Source: Roseibium alexandrii DFL-11 (GTDB taxonomy: Bacteria; Pseudomonadota; Alphaproteobacteria; Rhizobiales; Stappiaceae). From it: a stretch of 64,000 bases of DNA. Under the pieces are notes generated by a model. The model was not told the origin of the DNA. It was given only the letters and a program-made list of their open reading frames with translations, and made no database searches. Below, one piece after another: positions 49,377-57,742 of this stretch. The position numbers and the translations under genes are program-made. The first letter of the stretch is position 1. Every line of letters starts with the position of its first letter. Location of the stretch: NCBI RefSeq assembly GCF_000158095.2, contig NZ_CM011002.1:1875228-1939227 (forward strand), written 5' to 3'.

Positions 49377-49838
49377 ATGGTGAAAAAATTCGATCAAATT
49401 GACCGCGCGCTTCTGAGAGCCCTGCAACGGGATGCCCGCTTGTCGCAGCGGGAGCTCGCCGAGGAAGTGGGATTGTCACAAAACGCCTGCTGGCGGCGGC
49501 TGAAAATCCTTTATGAGAGCGGATTGATCGAAGGGCACACGATTCGCCTCGATCCGGCGCAGCTCGGCCTGAACCTCACGGTCTTCGTCATGATCCGCAC
49601 CCGCCACCACTCCAAGGAGTGGCTGGAAACCTTCCGCAGTGAGGTTACGCGGATCCCCAACGTGATCGACTTCTACCGGCTCGCCGGGGACTACGACTAC
49701 ATGTTGAAAGTCGTCGCCGAAGACATGAACGCCTTCGATCAGGTCTACCAGCGGCTGATCGACAAGGTCGATCTCGACACGGTCACCTCCTACATGACCA
49801 TGGAAGCCATCGCCAACGCCCGCGATCTGCCGATTTGA
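49377..49838 (+). CDS. Lrp/AsnC family transcriptional regulator
   Basis: A 153-residue regulator. The N-terminal helix-turn-helix FDQIDRALLRALQRDARLSQ and LAEEVGLSQNACWRRLK is followed by the RAM/ACT domain with VIDFYRLAGDYDYMLKVVAEDM. The 104-bp intergenic stretch is AT-rich and should hold the shared operator with the PLP enzyme gene. The arrangement suggests control by an amino acid, perhaps cysteine as in DecR-type regulators; that is inference. Confidence 0.91.
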   Translation: MVKKFDQIDRALLRALQRDARLSQRELAEEVGLSQNACWRRLKILYESGLIEGHTIRLDPAQLGLNLTVFVMIRTRHHSKEWLETFRSEVTRIPNVIDFYRLAGDYDYMLKVVAEDMNAFDQVYQRLIDKVDLDTVTSYMTMEAIANARDLPI

Positions 49839-50060
49839 CAGACGGCAACGCTTAGATTTATTTTGATTATTTTTCAATAACTTGAAGAGAATTTCCTTAC
49901 TCCTCCTGTTACCCTACTACGGACAGAAGGAACCAACTTCGCAGCATCTCTCCTTTTTGTTGTATTTTTTCATTAGACAATCTTAAATTTATTCTTATTA
50001 TATTACGTTACGTAAATTACTTTTTTCCACCTTCACATCTCCAGTCGAAGGAAATAAATA
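49839..50060. promoter_or_regulatory. AT-rich leader of the unknown-GH18-lipase operon
   Basis: G+C is 19 of 60 bases at 49861-49920 and 14 of 60 at 49981-50040, far below the window. An inverted repeat TTACG-TTA-CGTAA lies at 50003-50015. GAAGGAAA (50047-50053) is the ribosome site for the next gene. Confidence 0.5.
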
Positions 50061-50606
50061 ATGACCGTCTTCTCTTCTTTTGAAGTTCTTGCCGAGACAC
50101 TTGTTCCCTCTGGAATACTCCCTTCCACAGCAAAAAATCCATTTCTGTTACAGGGTTACTTTGTACAAATTTCATTATCGCCATCAGCGAATGTATCTGC
50201 TGTGAATTTCAATCTGATTTTTGAGGAAACGACTGATTTTACGCAAGGTGCCGGGCAAAGCAGTCTGCAGGCGCAATTTATTGACGCCAACGGCAACGTG
50301 AACATTTACTCCCAGTTTTTCGCGTCAACAGGGCGCGGCTTTCTCAACCAGAAAATCGGCCGTGGGCAGACGCTCATATATGGGGTGCAGGTCATTCCAA
50401 GCCTCGATGAAAAGGCAGTGCCGATCCCCCAGGGTGGAACCGGCTGGCGCGGTACGGTACAGATTGTCTCCAGCGCGACAGGCGCCCTCATCGCAACACC
50501 GACACAGCGTCTGGTCTACTATGATGGCACCAACCCGCTCAGCGATTCCGTTCTGGATGCCGTCGTGTATGCCCTGCCAACCTTCAATGGCGGGACCCAG
50601 ATCTAG
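50061..50606 (+). CDS. Unknown beta-rich protein
   Basis: A 181-residue protein I do not recognise. It is rich in beta-forming residues with short Gly, Asn and Thr turns (VSAVNFNLIFEETTDF, LQAQFIDANGNVNIYSQFF), suggesting a jelly-roll or Ig-like fold. No signal peptide, no Cys. Base composition is clearly lower in G+C at its start (20 of 60 at 50161-50220) than in neighbours. It is followed after two bases by the GH18 gene, so it belongs to that operon. Confidence 0.75.
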   Translation: MTVFSSFEVLAETLVPSGILPSTAKNPFLLQGYFVQISLSPSANVSAVNFNLIFEETTDFTQGAGQSSLQAQFIDANGNVNIYSQFFASTGRGFLNQKIGRGQTLIYGVQVIPSLDEKAVPIPQGGTGWRGTVQIVSSATGALIATPTQRLVYYDGTNPLSDSVLDAVVYALPTFNGGTQI

Positions 50607-50608
50607 TC

Positions 50609-51409
50609 ATGCCAAACCAAAAATTTACTGCTTTCTGGCTTGGCTATGTCCCCTCAGGCCCGGGCGCTGGTCCGGTTCTGGAAGACACCCCAAGCTATAT
50701 CGATACGGTGATCCTGGCGTTCGCGAACCTTTACCCGTCAAACACCACTTGCACCGGTTTTCTTCAAAAATCCAACAGCCAGGACGCGATCCGCTCGGGG
50801 ATCGCCGGCATCCGCAAAGATAATCCCGATACAAAAATCCTGCTGTCCTTGATCGGAACACCAAACCCATCTGTTGGCTGGAACACCGGGATAACCAATC
50901 CGGATCAATTTGGTTCCTGGTGCGCAAACCTTGCCGATGAATGGGACCTGGATGGGTTCGACGTCGATAATGAGGATCTGGATTCGTTTCCAGGCCAGCC
51001 GTTCGTGGATGCTGTAATCGGCATGCGCAAGGCGATGCCGGACAAGATCATCACGCTCGACAGCTACATTTTCGATCGCGACAAGACGGTTATCCACGAC
51101 CTTGCGAAATACGTCGATTACATAAACACAATCGCATATTTCCTCGACTTCGATGATATGACCCAGCTCGTTGAGCAATATGCAACCGTCATCGCTCCGG
51201 AAAAAATTTCTATTGGGGTCAAGTCTGACAAGGTGGGACCGATCTCCCAAGGAACGTCCTTGAGCGAAACCAAACAGCTGACGACTTGGAACCCCTCCAT
51301 GGGTCCAAAATACGGGATGACGCTCTGGAATCTCAGCTCCGACATAAAACAAATTACCGGTGAGCCAGACGGAGCATGGGCCAAGGTCATCCATGACAAC
51401 CTGCCATGA
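50609..51409 (+). CDS. GH18 glycosidase (chitinase / endo-N-acetylglucosaminidase-like)
   Basis: A 266-residue TIM-barrel enzyme. The GH18 catalytic signature DGFDVDNE lies at residues 115-122, with Glu122 as general acid. ILLSLIGTPN near residue 77 is the conserved strand before it, and the C-terminal YGMTLWNLSSD is the family's last strand. It is short, lacks chitin-binding modules and has no signal peptide. The sugar target is unknown. Start 50609 is two bases after the preceding stop and its end overlaps the lipase start by four bases. Confidence 0.85.
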   Translation: MPNQKFTAFWLGYVPSGPGAGPVLEDTPSYIDTVILAFANLYPSNTTCTGFLQKSNSQDAIRSGIAGIRKDNPDTKILLSLIGTPNPSVGWNTGITNPDQFGSWCANLADEWDLDGFDVDNEDLDSFPGQPFVDAVIGMRKAMPDKIITLDSYIFDRDKTVIHDLAKYVDYINTIAYFLDFDDMTQLVEQYATVIAPEKISIGVKSDKVGPISQGTSLSETKQLTTWNPSMGPKYGMTLWNLSSDIKQITGEPDGAWAKVIHDNLP

Positions 51410-52410
51410 TAGCCAAGGCAGTCTCTACATCCGATGCAATCTTGATGACGTTGGCAGGCATTGCCTACGGTGCGCCAAAAGACATTGGCCGGTATATTGA
51501 GGAAGCTGAGCCAACAGCCTCTGATTGGCAGCTGGACTGGCTGCCTTCGGTTACAGATACGCCACCCAATTTTGCATTTGCCGCGCACAACACGTCGGAT
51601 GGCACGCGGGTCGTCTCGATCCGAGGCACTTATCCAAATCCTCTGTCATCGGCTTATTGGGAAGACGGACGGCAGGACAGCCCTTTCGGCACCATGGTCT
51701 CTTGGCCCGGAAACCCAGAGGCGAAAATCTCCGCTGGAACCGCCACCGGTTTTGAAAACCTAAAAATGCTCGCCAATGGCAATGGCATAACCCTTCAGGC
51801 CTATCTAGCGACCGTACCAGACGAGAGCCCGGTCTTTGTTACGGGGCACAGCCTTGGCGGCACTCTTGCTCCAGTATTGGCCTTGTGGTTCACAGACCTT
51901 TTTCCCGGCAAATCGATATCCGTTGCAACCTATGCCGGTCTCACACCCGGCAACAGCAGCTTTGCCGAGCTTTTTGGCCCCGGCACGGCACTGTCCGGAC
52001 GTGTCCGCCGGGTCTACAACAAGTTGGACACAGTCCCTTACGGGTGGGACAACGTCTATGCCACTCATGAATTCTATCAGCCAGAGCCTCAAGGCGGCGC
52101 CGTCGTCTCAGCACTCCTGCTTGCCACCGTCGCCCGGTTAAAACTCGGTGGTTATGACTATACGGCCATTGGCGATCCGATTCCCTTGGACGGTGAAGTT
52201 CAACCGCCATCCGTCTCGTGTGATCTGGTGGCGTATGTTCTGGAGAACCTGCACCAGCACATGCCGGATACTTACCTTTCCCTGCTTGGCGCGCCACCGT
52301 TGCCGTTTTCGATCCTTTTAGGAACGGTTGTTTCACCACGCAAAGCTGCGGATCCGGCCAATACCCAAAAGGCGCTCGGCTTGAGCCCGATATTCGTGGA
52401 CAAAGCTTAG
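51406..52410 (+). CDS. Class 3-type lipase family protein
   Basis: A 334-residue alpha/beta hydrolase. The nucleophile elbow VFVTGHSLGGTLAPVLALWF (Ser149) is the class 3 lipase form; VYNKLDTVPYGWDNV holds a probable catalytic Asp. A catalytic His could be in the C-terminal third (ENLHQHMPDTYLS). No clear signal peptide. It overlaps the GH18 gene by ATGA, so both are made together. A pairing of a glycosidase and a lipase without export signals is unusual. Confidence 0.83.
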   Translation: MIAKAVSTSDAILMTLAGIAYGAPKDIGRYIEEAEPTASDWQLDWLPSVTDTPPNFAFAAHNTSDGTRVVSIRGTYPNPLSSAYWEDGRQDSPFGTMVSWPGNPEAKISAGTATGFENLKMLANGNGITLQAYLATVPDESPVFVTGHSLGGTLAPVLALWFTDLFPGKSISVATYAGLTPGNSSFAELFGPGTALSGRVRRVYNKLDTVPYGWDNVYATHEFYQPEPQGGAVVSALLLATVARLKLGGYDYTAIGDPIPLDGEVQPPSVSCDLVAYVLENLHQHMPDTYLSLLGAPPLPFSILLGTVVSPRKAADPANTQKALGLSPIFVDKA

Positions 52411-52761
52411 TCCGTGGGGATGAATTGGAGACATATTTCATGAGGCAAGTACCGGCGCTCTGACGCCTGCAGTCCCTTGAGCTTATGCCCTGTTTTCAAA
52501 GATTTGCAACGACCTTGCCGGGCAACTTCATCCTGTCCCAAAGGGACGCAAGAATGGCTTCGATCTGCTGCACCGAACCGTTCAAATAGGCAGCCAGTCC
52601 GCTTTTTGCGCTTTTCCTCGCAACTCAACGCCGTGTGTTGCGCCGCATTGTCCAGATCAGTGGGTCCTGCCCACCCGCCGTGAAGATTTCTTCTGCATAA
52701 ATCTGTACCCACCGGTGTTTTTATCACCGATCGGGTCTCACGTTGCAGAACCGGAGACCGT
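52411..52761. other. Intergenic region between lipase and SH3b genes
   Basis: 351 bp between two convergent genes. I see no gene and no strong terminator; a weak hairpin ACCGGTG-TTTTTAT-CACCGAT is at 52711-52731. Long frames crossing this stretch are by-products of the GC-rich neighbouring gene. Confidence 0.45.
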
Positions 52762-55410
52762 TCACCTCCGGCGGCCGCCGCCTCCGCGGGCGGCGCGGCC
52801 ACCGCCGCCCCTTTGCGGGCGGGCCTGTTGCGGCCGGGACCGCTGCACGTTGCGCTGGCGGTTGACCTGACGGTTGCCTGCCTGGCGCGCTGCACGGTCC
52901 CGATTAAGATGTGCCGGTGCTTGCGGCCGCTGTGCTGGCCGGGTCGCTGGGCGTTGGGCCGGGCGCGTTTCCGGCCGGTTGGCTGGACGCTGGACATTCG
53001 GCCTCTGATTGCTTGGTCTTTGTCCGGCATTCGGCCGCTGACCTGCGTTCGGACGTTGGCCCGCGTTCGGCCTTTGCCCGGCATTGGGTCGTTGTCCGGC
53101 GTTTGGCCGGTTCTGGATCCGGTCGCCAGCCGGCCGGTTGGCGAGCGCGGCTCCGGCACCAGCTCCAATCGCAGCCCCTGCCCCGAGATCGCGCGCCCGG
53201 TTTTGAAGAGCGTCGCGCGAAGGCGCATCGACCCCGTTCCAGCGACCGCCTTCAAACTTCTGCCAGTTCTGTCCATCGCGGCGATAAACACTGCCATCGC
53301 GGCCAGCAAAGACATCCCCTCCCCGCCGGTTCAGCGTTGCCGCACGGCCCGGGCCGCCCTGTTGTTGCCACCGGTTTGCCGCCGATGCCCTGACCTCACG
53401 GGTGCGCGACCACTGCGGGCCGGACACGACCGCCCCGCCCCAGGAGCCATAGATGCCGCGGGCACCGCCCGCAACGACGCGATTGCCCGTGCGGGGATTA
53501 TACGCAGAGATGAAACCGGCACTGCCCCGCGGGCCGCTGATCGCTCCGCCGCGGATATATCCACCCGTGCGCGGATTGTAGATGCCGCCACCTGCAATGC
53601 CCCGGCGCGGACCATAGGCATAGCCGTACCGGCCATAAGTGCCGCGAAGCGGATTGTAGTAAGCACCGATTCCGTATGTCACCGGCCGCGGGAAATAGAT
53701 CGGCCGGATGCCCGGGCGGTACCACGGGCGGTAATACCAGCCTGTGCCGTAGACAAAGACGCCCCATGCCAGAAACCCGGTCACATACCCCATAGTGTAA
53801 CCGTACCAGACGGCATTGGGCTCGGTTTCATAAACACGGACATAAGTGACGTTGTAGACCGGCGAAGACGGCGGAATGGTGTAGATCTCGTCCGGAACGG
53901 CTTGCACCACGACAAACGGTCCTTGCGGGCTGTCACCGACAAACCAGACACCGTCCTGAAGCACGTAGTATTTTGCGCCGACCTGAATGACCTGATCGTT
54001 GGTGTTCACCGCATAGGACATCGATGTGCCCTCGATCTGCGTGAACTCCGGATCACCTGCATAGGCGACATCCGCGCTGACCGACCCGAGCTCAACACGC
54101 GCCGTCGTTGGAATGCTGGCCTTCAGGCGGGCCTGGGACGCTTCAGACGTGCCCGGAATGGACGACCGGACCGAATAGTAAGGCGCATCTTCCGGGATGT
54201 TCAGGAAATCCGACGGCATGTCAGGCGTGGTGAACGCCCACGGACCGTCGAGAGACACCGACTTGAACCACCGTCCCGACAGGAGGATGTACCAGGTCGA
54301 TGTGGTTTTCAGGAAAAAGACATCGTGGTCGGTGTTGGAGGCCCACTCCAGATCCCCACCGGGCACCGGCTCCAGTTTCGGATCGCCCTCGAAAACGATC
54401 ATTTCAGCCGGTTTATCGGAATAGATGACCTTGGGCGCTTTGTTGTCCGGAAACGATTGCGGCGGGATTGCCTCGCGGGTCTCTTTCCAGTTGTCGTCGT
54501 CCGGCAAATTGGTGATCGGGTCCGGCAGGTCCATCACCGCTTCCCAGTTGCCAGTCAATTCTGATGCTTTGAGCCAGGATTTTTCATCCCTGAGATAATA
54601 GTCCGAGCCTTCATCCGGCTTCAGGATGTCCCAGTTGGTGTTGACCACGAAGCTCAAGCCCTGATCGCCCTTGACCGGTGCAAAGATGGGCTCGCCTTCC
54701 GTTTGCACCAAGATTGCCGGCTCATAGGAGATGAACAGCGGCGGTGCCTCGGCGTTTAGTCCGTCGACATCCTCCATCCGCTTGTATTCGGCCAAATTCG
54801 CGGTAATGCGGTCTTCCTTAACCGTCACCACGCCCGTTGGCAGAATCTTGCCCACCTGCAGAGACAGATCCGACAGGGCCGTCCGGTCGAGCGCGGAAAA
54901 ATCGAGGCGGGTCACTTGAATGTCCGAGACATCAATCAAGCCGGCTTGCGGGTCCGGAGCGGTTTTTCCGCTGACGCCGATCACGCCGAACACCGGGGCT
55001 GCATCCTTGTCCTTGATGTATTCAGCCGCAATCAGGGCATCGAGGGCCTTGAAGTCCGTCCATTCGGTGACCTGAGGCTGATAGAGAACAAGTGTCGCGC
55101 CTGCATCCGTATCGTAGGTGCGCGGCCAGCCGGTCGTATCCTCAGCTTCGGTCAGTTGCAGGTAATTGCCACTGACGAAACCATTCTGACCGTTGTAGGT
55201 CACCGAGCACCAAGCGCCGGTGTCGTCGCAATCCTGAAGTTCGACGGGAGTGCCGTTCGGCACAGTGCCGAGCGAGCCAAACCCGGTCCCCGGCCCCTGA
55301 CGGAAATTCACATTGGCCGTGGTGACAGCCGGCGCTGCCAGAGCACCATTCAAAAGAACGGTCTGCAGCACCAGGGCAGATGACAGGGCGACGGAAATAA
55401 CTTTACGCAC
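52762..55410 (-). CDS. Large secreted SH3b protein with basic Arg/Pro/Gln repeat tail
   Basis: 882 residues. Signal peptide (MRKVISVALSSALVLQTVLL up to ALA), then a bacterial SH3 domain (VNFRQGPGTGFGSLGTVPNG, residues 30-85). A long middle region, about 100-530, has repeated modules (DGVWFVGDSPQGPFVVV; GRWFKSVSLDGPWAFTT). A Gly/Tyr/Arg-rich stretch around 560-690 follows, and then five PNAGQR repeats at residues 769-798 and an Arg/Gln/Pro/Gly tail. It suggests an envelope protein that binds peptidoglycan or polyanions. Function unknown. Confidence 0.78.
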   Translation of the reverse strand: MRKVISVALSSALVLQTVLLNGALAAPAVTTANVNFRQGPGTGFGSLGTVPNGTPVELQDCDDTGAWCSVTYNGQNGFVSGNYLQLTEAEDTTGWPRTYDTDAGATLVLYQPQVTEWTDFKALDALIAAEYIKDKDAAPVFGVIGVSGKTAPDPQAGLIDVSDIQVTRLDFSALDRTALSDLSLQVGKILPTGVVTVKEDRITANLAEYKRMEDVDGLNAEAPPLFISYEPAILVQTEGEPIFAPVKGDQGLSFVVNTNWDILKPDEGSDYYLRDEKSWLKASELTGNWEAVMDLPDPITNLPDDDNWKETREAIPPQSFPDNKAPKVIYSDKPAEMIVFEGDPKLEPVPGGDLEWASNTDHDVFFLKTTSTWYILLSGRWFKSVSLDGPWAFTTPDMPSDFLNIPEDAPYYSVRSSIPGTSEASQARLKASIPTTARVELGSVSADVAYAGDPEFTQIEGTSMSYAVNTNDQVIQVGAKYYVLQDGVWFVGDSPQGPFVVVQAVPDEIYTIPPSSPVYNVTYVRVYETEPNAVWYGYTMGYVTGFLAWGVFVYGTGWYYRPWYRPGIRPIYFPRPVTYGIGAYYNPLRGTYGRYGYAYGPRRGIAGGGIYNPRTGGYIRGGAISGPRGSAGFISAYNPRTGNRVVAGGARGIYGSWGGAVVSGPQWSRTREVRASAANRWQQQGGPGRAATLNRRGGDVFAGRDGSVYRRDGQNWQKFEGGRWNGVDAPSRDALQNRARDLGAGAAIGAGAGAALANRPAGDRIQNRPNAGQRPNAGQRPNAGQRPNAGQRPNAGQRPSNQRPNVQRPANRPETRPAQRPATRPAQRPQAPAHLNRDRAARQAGNRQVNRQRNVQRSRPQQARPQRGGGGRAARGGGGRRR
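53017..53106 (-). repeat. In-gene tandem repeat, five PNAGQR units
   Basis: Five 18-bp units coding Pro-Asn-Ala-Gly-Gln-Arg. The DNA copies differ in third positions (for instance GCGTTCGG, GCATTCGG, GCATTGGG), so protein repetition is kept while DNA identity has drifted. Confidence 0.8.
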
Positions 55411-55722
55411 AGCAAAACCTCCAAAAATATCGGACGGCCCGGCTTCTTCCGGCGGGTTCTCAATACCTTAGCCTGACGTTATGGCATTTTCACAGCAGGG
55501 TCAGCCGTGATCTTTGAAATTCTTCATTAAAAAAACTCCGGCGCGCTTTTTTTTCAGTGCGCCAATTCTAGGCCGTGTGGATGAATTGGAAGTGGCCGCC
55601 CCGGCCTTGAGCCGGAGCCTAATATCATAAGGTCCCGGCTCAAGGCCGGGACAGCACAGACGTTATCTCAGGCGGAATGAGGTCCTTCGCGTGGGAAGAC
55701 CATGACATTCAACCCACCGGCT
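55411..55722. other. Intergenic region between SH3b and Gfo genes
   Basis: 312 bp. It must hold the promoter of the SH3b gene. Two REP-like hairpins lie near its far end. No gene seen. Confidence 0.5.
55601..55652. repeat. Pair of REP-like hairpins
   Basis: CCGGC-CTTGA-GCCGG at 55601-55615 and GTCCCGGC-TCAAG-GCCGGGAC at 55632-55652. Stem sequence and loops match the hairpins at 730-815, and the two loops are reverse complements, so they form an inverted pair. Confidence 0.75.
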
Positions 55723-56847
55723 TCAGCACGCCATGGAAGACACAGCCCTGCCGACGACCGCAACGGCTTGACCGGTGCGCGCGGACTGCTGAGCGGCAAG
55801 CCCCATCTCAACCGCTCTCCGGCCGTCTTCCAAAGAGACTTCCACGTCGGTCTTTTCGCCGCGGACCACAGCGACAAAATGCTGGTGCTGATAGAAGGTC
55901 GAGCCGTTGTGGTCGCCGGCATCCAGGATGGTCGGATCTACCGGAATGTCGATTTGGCGCGGGCCTTTTGGATTGCGCGGCGACACAATCAGTTGGGGAA
56001 CTGGCGGCTCACCCAGGTCTCTTGGCCAAAACCGGCCCGGCCCGGGGACCAAGGCTTCGATCTTGCCAGCAGGCCCGACCGCGGACACTTCCTCCTGATA
56101 TCGGGAGCCTTCTGCGAACATGCACAACTCCAGCATTGCGCGGGCGCCATTTTCGAAATCAACGATCACATACCCGTTGTCGAGGATATCCGGCGTTTCG
56201 CCGTTATAGAGCTCCTCTTTGTGGTTGGCGTCCTGCCCCGCTGAAGCCATCACACGGACCGGCTCGCTCTTGATGATCAGCCGCATCAGATCGAAAAAGT
56301 GACAGCATTTTTCGACAAACGTCCCGCCGGAATAACGGTTGAACCGGTTCCAGGATCCGACCTTGTCCAGGAACGGAAAGCGGTGCTCGCGGATGGTCAG
56401 CATCTTGATGCCGCCCGTTGCCTGTTCCGCCTGTTCGATCAGCGCTGCAATCGGCGGCATGTACCGGTATTCCATCGCGACCCAGACCGGGGCCGGATAT
56501 GATGCCTTGAAGGCCTCGAGCGCTGCAATATCCTTCGGGTCGGTGAACAGCGGCTTTTCAACCAGCAGCGGCAGCGGCCGCTTCTGACGGATTTCCTCCA
56601 TCTGCGGCACATGGCAGTGGTTGGGACTGGCGATCAGAATGCAATCCAACTCTGCGACGCTCAAAACAGCATCGACGGAATCGACGAGCCTGGCATGCGG
56701 CGCAAACTGGGCAGCTTGCTCGGCCATCCCCGCATCCGGTTCGAAAATAACCACCACTTCGGTGTCCGGCAGCAGCGCGATGTTGCGCAAGTGCTCCTGA
56801 CCCATCATGCCACAGCCGATGACACCGTATTTTACCTTTGCAGGCAT
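55723..56847 (-). CDS. Gfo/Idh/MocA family oxidoreductase
   Basis: A 374-residue NAD(P)-dependent sugar oxidoreductase. The Rossmann motif GVIGCGMMGQEHLRN is at residue 8, EKPLF near 97 is the family's catalytic Lys segment. It acts on a sugar or polyol; the substrate is not readable. AAGGAGAG precedes ATG 56847. It follows the GntR regulator on the same strand by 38 bases, next to the monooxygenase operon, so a role in that sugar pathway is likely by context. Confidence 0.88.
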   Translation of the reverse strand: MPAKVKYGVIGCGMMGQEHLRNIALLPDTEVVVIFEPDAGMAEQAAQFAPHARLVDSVDAVLSVAELDCILIASPNHCHVPQMEEIRQKRPLPLLVEKPLFTDPKDIAALEAFKASYPAPVWVAMEYRYMPPIAALIEQAEQATGGIKMLTIREHRFPFLDKVGSWNRFNRYSGGTFVEKCCHFFDLMRLIIKSEPVRVMASAGQDANHKEELYNGETPDILDNGYVIVDFENGARAMLELCMFAEGSRYQEEVSAVGPAGKIEALVPGPGRFWPRDLGEPPVPQLIVSPRNPKGPRQIDIPVDPTILDAGDHNGSTFYQHQHFVAVVRGEKTDVEVSLEDGRRAVEMGLAAQQSARTGQAVAVVGRAVSSMAC

Positions 56848-56885
56848 TTGGCTCTCCTTAAGTCGGCGGATCGTTTCGTGCCCGC

Positions 56886-57596
56886 CTATTTCAGTCTTTG
56901 AACGTAATGCGCTCTGTCGGTATCGAACCAGGTGCGCGAATACTCGACCGGCTCGGGCTTGTCAGCCCAGCTGAACCGTTCGATGTATCCTGTGAGAGTG
57001 CCGGGTGCCTTGGTAAAAACCTCTGGCGCCCAGTCCGGCACGGCCTTGATCGTCACCCTGTCTTCAGCGCGAATGATCCAAAAGCCAAGTTGCTTTTGAT
57101 AGAAACGGTAAAGCGAATCTGAAAGCTGGTCCTTGCGGACATAACCGCAATCCCCATCCAGCCAGATTTCCTCCACCGCGATGATTGTTTCGTTGAGGTA
57201 GCGCAGACGGCGGATGCGCGTACCCTCGCCGCTGGTGCCGAACGCAGGCAGACCTTCCGGCTTGGAAACGCGTTCAACCTCAAGAATGTCGGCTTTTGGC
57301 AGTCCACCACCGGATAGGAGCTCCAGACGGAACATGGCGTAAACGCTTTCGTTGGTTCCGCCCTGACGTATGTAGTTTCCCGAGCCCTGGATCCGCTCCA
57401 GTAGGCCTTTTTCCGTAAGATCAGCCAACGCTTTTCGCAGTGTGCCGATGGAGATCCCAAGCTCTTCCGCCATGTCCCGCTCCGGCGGCAAGCGCTCTCC
57501 GTCAAGAAGGCGGCCAGCCGCGATATCCCGAATGAGAAGCTCACTTATCTGGACATAAAGAGGCAGGGCATTTGAGGTCTGCGAGGCGGTTGGCAT
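56886..57596 (-). CDS. GntR/HutC family regulator (UTRA domain)
   Basis: A 236-residue regulator. The winged helix (QISELLIRDIAAGRLLDGER, LPPERDMAEELGISIGTLRK) is at residues 12-75. The UTRA ligand-binding domain fills 90-235 (RIRRLRYLNETIIAVEEIWL). It is divergent from the monooxygenase operon with a 146-bp spacer that holds a palindrome, and it precedes the Gfo gene. In the sulfoquinovose monooxygenase loci of Agrobacterium the regulator SmoD is of the GntR family, which matches. Confidence 0.89.
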   Translation of the reverse strand: MPTASQTSNALPLYVQISELLIRDIAAGRLLDGERLPPERDMAEELGISIGTLRKALADLTEKGLLERIQGSGNYIRQGGTNESVYAMFRLELLSGGGLPKADILEVERVSKPEGLPAFGTSGEGTRIRRLRYLNETIIAVEEIWLDGDCGYVRKDQLSDSLYRFYQKQLGFWIIRAEDRVTIKAVPDWAPEVFTKAPGTLTGYIERFSWADKPEPVEYSRTWFDTDRAHYVQRLK

Positions 57597-57624
57597 TGCG
57601 GTGCGGCGATCTGTCTTTCAAAAA

Positions 57625-57649
57625 TTGATACACTATTGATTTACATCAA
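57625..57649. promoter_or_regulatory. Putative GntR operator
   Basis: TTGAT-TTAC-ATCAA at 57636-57649 is a perfect inverted repeat, preceded by another TTGAT at 57625-57629, an 11-base direct period. It lies in the spacer between the GntR gene and the monooxygenase gene. Confidence 0.45.
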
Positions 57650-57742
57650 GGCGGGTGATAAGCAAGGAAAAAGTGAAGGGCCAAATGAAGGCCTTCGAAA
57701 ACAAACGAAATGCCTAAAAAATATTGGGGAGGAGAGCCTTAA

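Noticed and set aside
53017..53106. CRISPR array
   Set aside because: Regular 18-bp units are codons for PNAGQR with no spacers.
52407..53315. Minus-strand frame of 302 codons across the lipase/SH3b spacer
   Set aside because: It is out of frame with the SH3b gene and Arg-rich; a by-product of high G+C.
52813..54564. Long plus-strand frame (583 codons)
   Set aside because: Lies opposite the SH3b gene, which has a signal peptide, a recognisable domain and repeats; the plus frame is Arg- and Pro-rich with no domain.
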